Under the pieces are notes generated by a model. The model saw only the letters and a program-made list of their open reading frames with translations. It did no database searches and was not told the origin of the DNA. Shown one piece after another: positions 9,065 to 18,182 of a stretch of 64,000 bases of DNA. Numbering within the stretch: position 1 is the first letter of the stretch; every line of letters begins with the position of its first letter. The position numbers and the translations under genes are program-made. The stretch comes from Bradyrhizobium sediminis (GTDB lineage: Bacteria > Pseudomonadota > Alphaproteobacteria > Rhizobiales > Xanthobacteraceae). The stretch lies in NCBI RefSeq assembly GCF_018736105.1, contig NZ_CP076135.1, forward strand, positions 3,966,001 through 4,030,000, in the 5' to 3' direction.

Positions 9065-10840
9065 CTAGGGCGGGCTTGGGCTCGATACCAGCAACTCCAT
9101 GCCGTTGCCCTCGATCACCCTGGTGTAATTTCCCGCGGTGGCGGTCGCGGAAATAAAGCCCACAATCGACGCATGGGAGCGTTCCGGCGGATAAAAGAAG
9201 CCGGTGCAGCCGGAGGCTTGCTTGACCTGATTTACCAGCCCGTCGGTCAACGGGGCTTCGAAATGGAAAGAAGGCATCTGGTTTCGAAACCGCTCGAAAG
9301 CGGAAATCGTGTAAAGATAGTCATCGGCGTTGAAGATCGTGCAACCGCGAACAAGAAGCTGTTCGATTTTCTGATTGATCTGAAGCCCCGCTCCCTTGGT
9401 AAGTTGCTCGGTGGCGAACCGTTGCGCCAGTTCCTTGTCGCTCTTCGCCAGACTTGAGGTCAGGCCGACGCACAGCACGGCCAGGCCGGCGGCGACGGCG
9501 CCGTCTGAAATCCGCCATTGCCGCGCGTTGTGAAAAACCATCGTCGGCGCATAGGCGCGGGCCAGCAAGAAGAGCGGAATGTAAATGGCTATCAGCAACA
9601 ACCCGATAAGGTTTCGCAGGTCGTAGCTCGCCACGGCTGCCCAGAACACGGAGCCTGCAAGCAACGGCAGCGCCAGCCATCGAACCCGCACAACGAACGG
9701 ACACATCGCCAGGCCTGCAAGCGCAACAATTCGAAGCGGCAGCGTAAAATTCGAATTGAAAAGCATGGAAGCGTGGGCAAGTCTCGACATCGGCAGCGAC
9801 TGCTCGGGCAGCCGAACGATCGCAAGATGCAGAAAATATACGATGTAGGCAGCTGCAAACGCCGAGACCAGCCCGATCGCCACGATGACAAGTCGCGTTC
9901 GTTCACGCGGCGGCAGAGACTTCCCGGCATCGACGCAAATCTTGACGAGCACGGCGGCAGGGAACAGGCCGTAATGGGGTTTCGTGGCTGCGGCGATCGA
10001 CAGCAGGCACAGCGATATCAGATCGACTGCCGTTTCCTTCCTGTCGTTCCGGCCTTCACCCACGTTTGAGACGAACAGTACGAAGCCGGCGAAGGCAAAA
10101 ATCGCGGCAACCCAATCCGGGTAGCCCTGCGGCAAGCAGGATTTGAGCCATGGGTCACGTATTTCAGCAATCAGCCAGACCAAAGCGAGGGCGGGAACCA
10201 GCGGTTGCCACCAGCCTGAACGTCCCAAAATCATCATCAGCAGGACGATCGGAACGACGATCAGGAAAAGGTAGATGTAAAACGCGAAATACTGCTCGGG
10301 CGAGCCGGTGAAGATATAGGTGACGGCCCAAACCGTGGGGATAAACTGCGCATATCCAACAGAAAAGGTTGGAAACCTCCCCTGCGACCAGATCAATGTC
10401 CAGGTGTTCCAGCTGACGGAAACGTCGCCGGCTTCGAATATGTTGGGAACTCCGTGCTTCCAGACATTGAGGTAGGCAAATCCGAGCACGATGAGACTGA
10501 GTACGAGCCAGCGAATGTCCGACAGCAGGACGGTAGATCCGCCTCGGTGACCCGGCGTTCCGGATCCGGCTCTGTCTCTCGCGGCCAGCAAGATCAGAGC
10601 CGCGATCAGGACGACCGCGGTCGCGCGATAGGTCTGGACCGGGTTGAGATGGAGCGCGGCGATCAGCGTAACCAGGAGATGATTGGCCGTCAGGCTGCTC
10701 AGGAAGATGACGAACCATCGCTGCGGGAAACCCGGGATACTGAACGCGCGAACGAAAACCAAGCCTGGAAGGACCGTGACGAAAAGCAGCGCCAGCACCC
10801 CGTTAACATAGACGGGCGCAAACCCGATCAGTCCAGCCAT
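9065..10840 (-). CDS. Large polytopic membrane protein, possible GT-C family
   Basis: A protein of about 591 residues with more than ten hydrophobic segments and a soluble C-terminal domain of about 130 residues (from QINQKIEQLL to the end). I chose ATG at 10840 (MAGLIGFAPVYVNG) because it sits at the first transmembrane helix and follows AGGGA; the frame continues upstream to GTG 10942 with a basic 34-residue extension. The layout (long membrane part, then a short extracytoplasmic tail) matches the 3404-5425 protein, so both may act on lipid-linked sugars or secreted glycans. No catalytic motif is certain and it stands alone. Confidence 0.55.
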   Translation of the reverse strand: MAGLIGFAPVYVNGVLALLFVTVLPGLVFVRAFSIPGFPQRWFVIFLSSLTANHLLVTLIAALHLNPVQTYRATAVVLIAALILLAARDRAGSGTPGHRGGSTVLLSDIRWLVLSLIVLGFAYLNVWKHGVPNIFEAGDVSVSWNTWTLIWSQGRFPTFSVGYAQFIPTVWAVTYIFTGSPEQYFAFYIYLFLIVVPIVLLMMILGRSGWWQPLVPALALVWLIAEIRDPWLKSCLPQGYPDWVAAIFAFAGFVLFVSNVGEGRNDRKETAVDLISLCLLSIAAATKPHYGLFPAAVLVKICVDAGKSLPPRERTRLVIVAIGLVSAFAAAYIVYFLHLAIVRLPEQSLPMSRLAHASMLFNSNFTLPLRIVALAGLAMCPFVVRVRWLALPLLAGSVFWAAVASYDLRNLIGLLLIAIYIPLFLLARAYAPTMVFHNARQWRISDGAVAAGLAVLCVGLTSSLAKSDKELAQRFATEQLTKGAGLQINQKIEQLLVRGCTIFNADDYLYTISAFERFRNQMPSFHFEAPLTDGLVNQVKQASGCTGFFYPPERSHASIVGFISATATAGNYTRVIEGNGMELLVSSPSPP

Positions 10841-10969
10841 TGAGAGGGTCCCTGCACCTTTTGGAGGGCGCACCTTACGCCTTATTGCAGGAATTTTGAC
10901 AAGACGGATCTGTGGGCCTTCGCTGCCGGGAGGGTCCGACACGCCGCGCAGGGCGGCGGCGATTCAATA

Positions 10970-10997
10970 AAAAAGCCCCGGAGATCCGGGGCTTTTT
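10970..10997. terminator. Strong bidirectional intrinsic terminator
   Basis: A perfect 13-bp inverted repeat, AAAAAGCCCCGGA and TCCGGGGCTTTTT, separated by GA. It gives an A-run before and T-run after a GC-rich stem on both strands. It lies just 3' of the decayed porin on the minus strand and is probably that gene's old terminator. Confidence 0.92.
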
Positions 10998-11017
10998 CGT
11001 CTCGCGCCGATCGGCGG

Positions 11018-11240
11018 CTAGTATTTGGCGACGACCGGGCTTGAGGTAAATTGATAGTTGAAGCCCGCCCGCAACACATGATCACAAAAGCGGACGTCAG
11101 CAGCATTCGAGGCCAACCACCCATTTCGGATTTACCTGCCAGTTGTAGCCGACCTGGCCACCGGAGACGCCTCCATCGACGTTCTGCCTGACCGAGGTCG
11201 CCAAGGCAGGGTTCGACCCAGGCCGCATCATGGCCAGAAT
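11018..11240 (-). pseudogene. Remnant of an OMP31-type outer membrane beta-barrel gene
   Basis: Leftward reading gives the porin-like peptides VDGGVSGGQVGYNWQ and NPKWVVGLE, then a stop (TGA) after ECC. After that comes HVLRAGFNYQFTSSP and a terminal KY followed by TAG at 11018-11020. The first part matches the middle of small rhizobial beta-barrel proteins (GGQVGYNWQ...WVVGLE) and the second matches their C-terminal strand, so most of the barrel between them has been deleted and no start codon or signal peptide is left. The terminator at 10970-10997 follows directly. An intact relative is at 36191-36934. Confidence 0.75.
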
Positions 11241-11312
11241 TCGAGCAACGTCCCAAACTATTGATTTAGCAATGAAGTTGGATGAACTGGCGCCGGCCGA
11301 CGCGACCGCACT

Positions 11313-12830
11313 CTAGCCGGGCGCCTTTGCCGGCCGCATCAACCGCCCGACACTGCCGAACGCCTTGTCGATCACAGGCCAGAACAACAGCACGATCGCC
11401 AGTGTCGTGATCGAGCCGACCAGCCCGTTCGACCAGAACACCTTCAGGTCGCCACCGGCGCCGATCATCGACAGCCGGAACGCATCTTCAGCGCGGTTGC
11501 CGAGCACCAGCGCCAATGTAAACGGCGCCAGCGGAATCCCAATCTTCTTGAAGACATAGCCGACGACGCCGAAGCCGAGCATCAGCCAGATGTCGAACAT
11601 CGCGTTCTGGATCGCATAGGCGCCTATGGCGCAGGACACCACGATCATCGGGGCCACGGCCGCGAACGGCACCCGCAGGATGGAAGCAAAAACCGGCACC
11701 GTCGTCAGCACCAGCACGAGGCCGACCACGTTGCCGAGATACATCGAGGCGATCAGGCCCCAGACGAAATCCTTGTGCTCGACGAACAGCAATGGGCCAG
11801 GATTGAGGCCCCACACCATCAACCCGCCGAGCAGGATCGCCGCAGTGCCGGAGCCGGGAATGCCGAGTGCCAGCATCGGCAGCAGCGCCGCGGTGCCGGA
11901 GGCGTGCGCTGCGGTTTCCGGCGCGAACACCCCCTCGATACGGCCCTTGCCGAAGCTTTCCGGGTCCCTGGAAAATCGCTTGGCCAGGTTGTAGCCCATG
12001 AACGAGGCCGCGATCGCGCCGCCCGGCGTGATGCCGAGCCAGCAGCCGATGAAGGAGGAACGCAGCAACGTGACCCAGTACTTCGGCAGGTCCATCCAGA
12101 CCCTGAGCACCACGCGCAGGCTGATGCCGGCGGCGTGGCCGCGTAGCGCCAGGCGCTCTTCCATGGTGAGCAGGATCTCGCTGATGCCGAACAGGCCGAT
12201 CACCGCGACCAGGAAATTGACGCCGCGCAGCAGCTCGCTCGTGCCGAACGTCATGCGAAGCTGGCCGGACACCGTATCCATGCCGATGCCGGCGAGTAGC
12301 AGGCCGAGCGACATCGAAATGACGGTCTTGTGCTTGGCCTCACGACCTAGTCCGACGAACGAGCAGAAGGTCAGGAGATAGACCGAGAAGAATTCCGGCG
12401 GCCCGAATTTCAGCGCAAAGGACGAGATCATCGGCGCCAGGAACGTGATCAGGAGCACCGCGACCAGCGAACCGATGAAGGACGAGGTGAAGGCTGCGGT
12501 CAGCGCCTCCGCCGCCCTGCCCTGCTGCGCCATCGGATAGCCGTCGAAGGTGGTCGCGACCGACCAGGCTTCGCCGGGGATATTGAACAGGATCGAGGTG
12601 ATGGCGCCGCCGAACAGCGCGCCCCAGTAAATGCAGGACAGCATCACGATGGCCGAGGTCGGGTCCATGGTGAAGGTCAAAGGCAGCAGGATCGCCACGC
12701 CGTTCGGCCCGCCGAGCCCGGGCAGCACGCCGACGAAGATGCCGAGCACGAGCCCGACCATCATCAGCGCCAGCGTCTTCCACGTCAGCAGGACGGCGAA
12801 GCCGTGCATGAGTAGGCCGAAAGCTTCCAT
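11313..12830 (-). CDS. tctA: Tripartite tricarboxylate transporter, large permease TctA
   Basis: A 505-residue permease with about 10-12 membrane helices, the main translocation subunit of TTT transporters, which take up carboxylates by ion symport. The signature GVLPGLGGPNGVAILLPL near residues 34-52 and a second, similar glycine/proline-rich stretch (ALGIPGSGTAAILLGGLMVWG) mark the two related halves. It is the last gene of tctC-tctB-tctA, 27 bases after tctB. The substrate is set by the binding protein and is unknown. Confidence 0.94.
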   Translation of the reverse strand: MEAFGLLMHGFAVLLTWKTLALMMVGLVLGIFVGVLPGLGGPNGVAILLPLTFTMDPTSAIVMLSCIYWGALFGGAITSILFNIPGEAWSVATTFDGYPMAQQGRAAEALTAAFTSSFIGSLVAVLLITFLAPMISSFALKFGPPEFFSVYLLTFCSFVGLGREAKHKTVISMSLGLLLAGIGMDTVSGQLRMTFGTSELLRGVNFLVAVIGLFGISEILLTMEERLALRGHAAGISLRVVLRVWMDLPKYWVTLLRSSFIGCWLGITPGGAIAASFMGYNLAKRFSRDPESFGKGRIEGVFAPETAAHASGTAALLPMLALGIPGSGTAAILLGGLMVWGLNPGPLLFVEHKDFVWGLIASMYLGNVVGLVLVLTTVPVFASILRVPFAAVAPMIVVSCAIGAYAIQNAMFDIWLMLGFGVVGYVFKKIGIPLAPFTLALVLGNRAEDAFRLSMIGAGGDLKVFWSNGLVGSITTLAIVLLFWPVIDKAFGSVGRLMRPAKAPG

Positions 12831-12857
12831 CGAAAATCCGTTTCGGTTGGCGCGGCG

Positions 12858-13400
12858 CTAGCGGCCAAGGGCCGCTTCGAGCGGTCCCTTCGGCATGATG
12901 ACGTCAAAGGTGATATCGAAGGTCACGAACATGATGGCGGTGAATACGAAAGCCGTCAGCAGCGACTTCCACAGCGCGATCCGTCCGACCAGACGCATGA
13001 AGCCGGCGATCAGGCAGAAGCTCGCGACATAGAGTCCGAGGAACTGCGTGGCCAGGCAGAACAGCAGCGTCGGAACGAACACCAGCAGGACCCGGCGGAG
13101 CTGCGCGCGGGTCACGAAGCTTTCCGCAGCCTCCTTGCGCGACAAGAAAGCGGCGACGAGGCCATAGAGGCTGGCACCGGCGAGGATCACCGACAGATAG
13201 AACGGGAAATAGCCGGCCTGCGGTCCGGTGGAATCCCAGGCGATGCCGGTGCGCCAGTTGTCGAAACCGAGCGTCGCGGCCAGCGCCAGCAGCAGCAGCG
13301 ACACCGCAACATCGACGACGCGGATACTGGCCACATCGGGCGAATCGGCCTCCGGCGCGGTCGGATCCTCGACGACAATTTCAATTTCGGTATTGGACAT
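12858..13400 (-). CDS. tctB: Tripartite tricarboxylate transporter, small permease TctB
   Basis: A 180-residue protein with four hydrophobic segments, the usual form of the small TTT membrane subunit. ATG at 13400 (MSNTEIEIVVED) is chosen: a GGAAGGAG-type site precedes it, and the longer open frame upstream is arginine- and serine-rich with no relation to the family. The acidic N-terminal tail before the first helix (about 45 residues) is a little longer than typical. Confidence 0.9.
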   Translation of the reverse strand: MSNTEIEIVVEDPTAPEADSPDVASIRVVDVAVSLLLLALAATLGFDNWRTGIAWDSTGPQAGYFPFYLSVILAGASLYGLVAAFLSRKEAAESFVTRAQLRRVLLVFVPTLLFCLATQFLGLYVASFCLIAGFMRLVGRIALWKSLLTAFVFTAIMFVTFDITFDVIMPKGPLEAALGR

Positions 13401-13522
13401 GAGTTTGCCGGAAGGAGAAAAAGGCGTTTGCAGGCTCGATGAAGCATTGAAGAAGGCGGGTATCGGCGAAAGCGCGGGGATCCAGCCGCGTGACCGATGT
13501 TGGTCCGTACCGCCCTGGAATA

Positions 13523-13553
13523 CCGGATGCCCCGCCGTCGCAAGGCATCCCGG
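13523..13553 (-). terminator. Inverted repeat directly after tctC (attenuator or mRNA-stabilising hairpin)
   Basis: CCGGATGCC at 13523-13531 pairs with GGCATCC (13544-13550) and continues with one bulged base to CGG. It begins a few bases after the tctC stop and has no long T-run, so partial termination or 3' end protection of the tctC message is more likely than full termination. Confidence 0.5.
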
Positions 13554-13559
13554 CATCAC

Positions 13560-14546
13560 CTACTTCGCCACGAATCCCGCCTCGTTCATCAGCGACGCGT
13601 TGAGCTTGTCGTCCTCCTCGAGGAATTTCAGCATGTCCTTGCCGGTGAGGAAGATCGGCTTCAGCGCCTGCTTTTCCATGTATTCCTTGTACTCGGTGGT
13701 TTGCGTCACCTTCTGGAACAGATCGACATAGAAGGCCGTCTGTTCCGCAGTCACCTTGCCCGGCAGGAACATCGCGCGCAGCATCAGGTACTGGACGTCG
13801 AGACCTTCTTCCTTGCAGGTCGGAATATCGTTCCACGACTGCGTGTCGGTCACCTTGGTCTTGTAGGAAATCCGCTCCTTGTCGAACACGCAGAGCGCGC
13901 GGACCTGGCCGGCGCGCCAGACCTCGAGATTTTCGCTGGGGTTGTTGACGTTGGCTTCGGTATGTTTGCCGACCAGCTGCGTCGCCGCCTCGCCACCGGA
14001 TTTGTAGGGCAGATAGGAGAATTTCGCGCCGGTGCGCTGTTCCATGAACACGGTGAGGACGTGGTCCTCGCGCTTGGAGCCTGTGCCGCCCATCTTGAAC
14101 GGCGAAGGGGCGGCCTTGGCGGCAGCAACGAATTCCTTCACGGTTTTCGGCCCGGCGGCATTGTCCCACAATACGAACTGGTCCATCGCCACCACCGCCA
14201 CCGGTGACAGATCGCGCCAGTTGAACGGAATCTTCGCCGACAGCGGCAGCATGTAGATCAGCGAATAGGCGATCAGCACCTTGTTGGCGTCGCCCTCGCC
14301 GGATTTCATGTACATCAGCGCTTCGGCGCCGGAGGCCCCGCCCTTGAGCGACACCACCATCGGCTGTTTCATCAGGTTATTCTTCTGGATCGCGGCCTGT
14401 ATCATCCGCGCCATCTGATCGGAGGCGCCGCCGGCGCCGGCAGCGACCACGATTTCAACCGGCTTGGTCGGTTCCCAGGCGGCGGTCGCCGGCGCGCTCG
14501 CCAGCACGGTCGCCACGGCGGCGGCGGCTCTGATGATGTTTCGCAC
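13560..14546 (-). CDS. tctC: Bug-family periplasmic binding protein TctC
   Basis: The solute-binding subunit of the TTT system, about 328 residues. GTG at 14546 starts the protein: GGGGGA lies seven bases upstream and the following residues (RNIIRAAAAVATVLASAPATA) form a good signal peptide ending near TAAWEP. The mature start WEPTKPVEIVVAAGAGGASDQMARM carries the Bug fold's first strand and glycine loop, though the usual VPFPPGG is changed to VAAGAGG. It is the first gene of the operon; the hairpin behind it may raise its level over TctB/TctA. Confidence 0.92.
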   Translation of the reverse strand: MRNIIRAAAAVATVLASAPATAAWEPTKPVEIVVAAGAGGASDQMARMIQAAIQKNNLMKQPMVVSLKGGASGAEALMYMKSGEGDANKVLIAYSLIYMLPLSAKIPFNWRDLSPVAVVAMDQFVLWDNAAGPKTVKEFVAAAKAAPSPFKMGGTGSKREDHVLTVFMEQRTGAKFSYLPYKSGGEAATQLVGKHTEANVNNPSENLEVWRAGQVRALCVFDKERISYKTKVTDTQSWNDIPTCKEEGLDVQYLMLRAMFLPGKVTAEQTAFYVDLFQKVTQTTEYKEYMEKQALKPIFLTGKDMLKFLEEDDKLNASLMNEAGFVAK

Positions 14547-14691
14547 GTTCCATCCCCCTATGTTCTCGTTCGGCCCGGTTACTCCGGGCATGGCTTGTTG
14601 GGCGCTATTGTGCGGGGTTACGCCTGCGAGTTCAAGCAGGTCCCTGCGGCCCTGCTCATGACTTTGGCACCATGCGAAAGAGCTGGCGGAC

Positions 14692-15489
14692 CTATTTGCC
14701 CTTCCAGTTCGGCGTGCGCTTGTTGAGGAACGCGTCCATGCCCTCGCGGAAATCCTCGCTCATATAGGCGCGCAGGATCAGGTCCCGCCCCTCCTCGCGC
14801 GTCAACGTGCGGCGGATGCGGAGCACCGCTTCCTTGGCGGTTTCCATCGTGATCGGCGCATGGCCGGCAATCAGCTTTGCGGTTTCGGCGGCGCGGCGCT
14901 GCAGCGTCGGAACGTCGGGCACCACCTCGTTGAGCAGACCGAGCGCCAGCGCCTCGGGCGCCTCGATCAGCCGCGCCGTAAAAATCAGGTCCTTGGTCCG
15001 CGCCGGCCCGACCAGCGCGACGACCCGGCTGATATTGGACATCGACAGGCAATTGCCGAGCGTGCGCGCGATCGGAAAGCCGATCCGCGTCGCTGCAGTG
15101 CCGATCCGGATATCGCAGCAAGCGGCGATGCCCGCCCCGCCGCCGGTGCAGGCGCCGGCAATGGCGGCAATGGTCGGCACCCGGACCTTCTCCAGCGCGC
15201 CCAGCACGCGATCGATCCGCTCCTCATATTCGAGCGCATCCTCTGCGGTCTTGAAGGCGCGGAATTGCGAAATGTCGGTGCCGGACGCGAACGCCTTGTC
15301 GCCGGAACCGGTCAGGATCATCGCCTTGATCGAGCGGTCGGCGTTCACGGTCTCGCAAATCGAGGCCATGCGCTCGTACATCGCAAAGGTCAGCGCGTTG
15401 CGCGCCTGCGGGCGGTTGAAGGTCAGGTGGGCGATGCCGTTCTCGACCGTGTAGATCAGGTCTTCGGCGGCGGGTACCGGGGCGTTCAT
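14692..15489 (-). CDS. Enoyl-CoA hydratase/isomerase (crotonase) family protein
   Basis: A 265-residue crotonase-fold protein. The oxyanion-hole segments are present (FASGTDISQF and GACTGGGAG). Both catalytic glutamates of classical hydratases are replaced: the GGGCE position reads GGGAG, and the QPE position reads FPI. So it may act as a CoA-thioester hydrolase, isomerase or decarboxylase rather than a hydratase. The C-terminal NKRTPNWKGK is typical of family ends. It lies between the aminotransferase and tctC on the same strand, with gaps of 145-161 bases, so shared transcription is possible but unproven. Confidence 0.85.
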   Translation of the reverse strand: MNAPVPAAEDLIYTVENGIAHLTFNRPQARNALTFAMYERMASICETVNADRSIKAMILTGSGDKAFASGTDISQFRAFKTAEDALEYEERIDRVLGALEKVRVPTIAAIAGACTGGGAGIAACCDIRIGTAATRIGFPIARTLGNCLSMSNISRVVALVGPARTKDLIFTARLIEAPEALALGLLNEVVPDVPTLQRRAAETAKLIAGHAPITMETAKEAVLRIRRTLTREEGRDLILRAYMSEDFREGMDAFLNKRTPNWKGK

Positions 15490-15516
15490 GGCTGGATGAT
15501 CTTTCTATTGTTCTTG

Positions 15517-15552
15517 CGTCATTGCGAGGAGCGCAAGCGACGAAGCAATCCA
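15517..15552. repeat. Short dispersed palindromic repeat, rhizobial type
   Basis: The element begins CGTCATTGCGAGGAGCGCAA and ends GCGACGAAGCAATCCA. ATTGC and GCAAT form the outer arms and TTGCG/CGCAA an inner hairpin. I know near-identical sequences as frequent intergenic repeats in Bradyrhizobium and relatives. Only this one copy is in the window, between the crotonase and the aminotransferase. Confidence 0.6.
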
Positions 15553-15650
15553 TCTCTCTTTGCGCGGAAGTCGGAATTGCTCAGTGGAATTCATCATCGG
15601 GCGCGCATTCGCGCGACCCGTTGGCAACGACGGCAGAAAGCTCGGCGCGT

Positions 15651-16856
15651 TCAGGCGACCGCCGCCTTGGATTTCGGCATCGCCACCACGTCACGTCCCT
15701 TCAGGACTTCCATGGCGGCCAGCACGCCGCCGCTGCGGTGCGGAATCTTGGCGAGGTCGAGACCCATCTCGACACCCGACAATGTGCCCATCAGCATCAG
15801 ATCGTTGAAGTGCCCCATATGACCGATCCGGAACGCCTTGCCCTTGAGCTTTCCGAGACCGGTGCCCAGCGACATGTCGAAGTTTTCCAGCACCGCCTTG
15901 CGGAAGGCGTCGGCGTCGTGTCCATCCGGAACCATGACCGCGGTCAGTGCGGGCGAATAAGCATGCGGGTCGAGGCAGACCGTATCCAGGCCCCATGCCT
16001 TGACCGCCGCGCGGGTGGCCGCGCCATGGCGCATGTGGCGGGCGAACACGTTGTCGAGCCCCTCCTCCTCCAGCATCGCAATCGCCGCCTTCAGCGCGAA
16101 CAGAAGGTTGGTTGCCGGCGTGTAGGGGAATGTGCCCTGCTTGTTGATCGCGATCATGTCGTGCCAGTCCCAGTAGGACCGCATCGATGTGTTGGCCTTG
16201 GAGGCCGCCAGCGCCTTTTCCGAGAGCGCGTTGAAGCCGAGCCCCGGCGGCAGCATCATGCCCTTCTGCGATCCCGCGATGGAGACATCGATGCCCCAGG
16301 CGTCGTGCTCGTACTCCAGCGAGGCGAGGCCAGAGATGGTATCCACCATCAGCAGCGCCGGGTGGTTGATGCGGTTGAGGGCCTTGCGAACCTCGAACGG
16401 GTGCGTGACGCAGCTGGTCGAGGTCTCGTTGTGTACCACGCACACCGCCTTGATCTTGTGCTCGCGGTCAGCGGCAAGTTTGGCCTCGATCTGCTCGACG
16501 TCGGCGCCGTGCCGCCAGTCGGTCGGCAGAAATTCGACGTCGAGTTTGAATTTCTCGGCAATGCCGCGCCACAGCACGGCGAACTGGCCGGTCTCGGCCA
16601 TCAGCACCTTGTCGCCGGGCGACAGCGTATTGACGATCGCCGCTTCCCAGGCCCCGGTTCCCGACGACGGGTAGATGATGACCGGCTGCTTGGTCCGGAA
16701 AACCCGCTGGCAACCCGCCAGCACGGCATGACCCAATTCGGCGAATTCGGGACCGCGATGATCCAGGGTGGGCATGTCCATGGCCCGCAACACCCGATCG
16801 GGCACGTTGGTCGGTCCTGGAATCTGGAGAAAATGCCTACCAGTGTGCAGGGTCAT
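15651..16856 (-). CDS. Serine-glyoxylate / alanine-glyoxylate type aminotransferase
   Basis: A 401-residue PLP enzyme of class V, close in length and motif order to SgaA of methylotrophs, which turns serine and glyoxylate into hydroxypyruvate and glycine. Visible: FLQIPGPTNVPDRVLRAM at the N-terminus, SSGTGAWEAA (phosphate cup), VVHNETST, LLMVDTISG, and the PLP lysine in IAGSQKGMMLPPG. ATG at 16856 has an excellent GGAAGGA site; the longer frame upstream has none. Other substrates in the family (alanine, phosphonopyruvate-type amines) cannot be excluded. A possible metabolic link is the FAD/Fe-S 2-hydroxyacid dehydrogenase nearby. Confidence 0.88.
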   Translation of the reverse strand: MTLHTGRHFLQIPGPTNVPDRVLRAMDMPTLDHRGPEFAELGHAVLAGCQRVFRTKQPVIIYPSSGTGAWEAAIVNTLSPGDKVLMAETGQFAVLWRGIAEKFKLDVEFLPTDWRHGADVEQIEAKLAADREHKIKAVCVVHNETSTSCVTHPFEVRKALNRINHPALLMVDTISGLASLEYEHDAWGIDVSIAGSQKGMMLPPGLGFNALSEKALAASKANTSMRSYWDWHDMIAINKQGTFPYTPATNLLFALKAAIAMLEEEGLDNVFARHMRHGAATRAAVKAWGLDTVCLDPHAYSPALTAVMVPDGHDADAFRKAVLENFDMSLGTGLGKLKGKAFRIGHMGHFNDLMLMGTLSGVEMGLDLAKIPHRSGGVLAAMEVLKGRDVVAMPKSKAAVA

Positions 16857-17057
16857 ATGGCGTCCTTCCCGGGGGTATTCTGGCTTCGCGAGCCGCTCGA
16901 ATATCACTATTCGGCAGGCTTGTCCCCAACAGAGATCAACGTTTTATCTCCTTGGAATCGTGCATGATTGCACTGCAATATCGTCGAGCCTGGCTGGCGA
17001 AGCCCAGACGCGGCGGCCTGCCCGACCGACGACGCGATTCCGCGACGGCCAGGCCTT

Positions 17058-18062
17058 TCATTTCGGATTGTCGCGATCCCTCTTGAAGCGCGCCTTCACG
17101 CGAGTACGCAAATCCCCGACAATTCGGCTGAATCCGAAATTGCGCACATTTTCCAGTGCATCCCTTTCGGCGCGCAGACGGCTCAATTCCCGGTCGAAAA
17201 CGAGATTGTGGTGACCGGCGTGATCGCGGTCGCGGCGCAAGGCCGCCCATCGCTTGATGTAAGTCGCGTCCAGCCGATCGGACCAAACCACGGGAACCTG
17301 AAGACGCTCGAACATGCGATCGAGCCAGCATCCCTTTGGCGGCGCGATATTCTTGGGTACCCCGGCCTTTCGCCACATCTCATTCCACAGATGGACAAAC
17401 GTGGAATCCGACGTCCGCTCATCGACCTCATCCCGCGCTTCCGGAAGCAGGAACTTCTCGAATTCTTCCGCTCCGATTGCGTAGCAACTCTGGCGTGGCG
17501 CGATCGGCATATCCGGCGCATAGGCCGGCTGCAGTTCGGTCAGCAATTTGGGTCCGGTCTCGCCCCAGCGTGCGTTCTCCAGCTGCGCCGCCGTTCGCTG
17601 ACGCGCCGCCTTCATCATTGGAGGACCGGGCGGAAAACGCAACACCGAACTGTTCAATTCGCGATCCGACTGTCGCGCGATAAAGATGTTGGCGGCGGGC
17701 AGCGACGAGGCGATCAGCATCGCGTCGGTATCGATCCACCAACCGCCCAGTTTCTCGAGAAGTGTGTAACGGAAATGATTGGAGTGGAGAGAGGGACTCG
17801 GTCCGTCGAACTCGTGCCGATAGAAAGCAACCTCTTGGTCGAGAATTTCCCGCGCATTGCGACGCCTCACGCCGTCAGGCAGACCCGGCACCGGCGCTTC
17901 CGAGAACAGCTCGACCTCCACTCCGGCGGCCACGAAGCTCGACAGGCACAGCGCTTCATAGGGTGAGAACGGGCCGTGCCAGAAGCTGCGGACGACGCGA
18001 TCCGGCACGGGCCCGGGTTCGTGGCCGGAGTCTCCAACGTGGATCTGCTCGAGAGGGCCCAT
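17058..18062 (-). CDS. DXD glycosyltransferase, GT32-like
   Basis: A protein of about 334 residues. The block SNHFRYTLLEKLGGWWIDTD followed by AMLI is the typical sugar-binding DXD region of the GT32 (Och1 / Gb3 synthase-like) families. The N-terminal VVRSFWHGPFSPYEALCLSSF matches their first strand and loop. The last 50 residues are basic and may touch the membrane. ATG at 18062 is the most likely start (others at 18095 and 18170 add an unlikely Cys/Arg-rich lead). It is divergent from the FAD oxidoreductase and belongs with the polysaccharide genes nearby. Donor and acceptor are unknown. Confidence 0.75.
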   Translation of the reverse strand: MGPLEQIHVGDSGHEPGPVPDRVVRSFWHGPFSPYEALCLSSFVAAGVEVELFSEAPVPGLPDGVRRRNAREILDQEVAFYRHEFDGPSPSLHSNHFRYTLLEKLGGWWIDTDAMLIASSLPAANIFIARQSDRELNSSVLRFPPGPPMMKAARQRTAAQLENARWGETGPKLLTELQPAYAPDMPIAPRQSCYAIGAEEFEKFLLPEARDEVDERTSDSTFVHLWNEMWRKAGVPKNIAPPKGCWLDRMFERLQVPVVWSDRLDATYIKRWAALRRDRDHAGHHNLVFDRELSRLRAERDALENVRNFGFSRIVGDLRTRVKARFKRDRDNPK

Positions 18063-18182
18063 GGCGATCCGGCCGATTGATGGACAGGTCTTCATCGGCC
18101 GTCGAGGACGCCGGACACAGAGGTATTCCTTGCAAAGGCAGGACCCGAATGCAAGACATGGAAACATCACGAGATTGGACCG

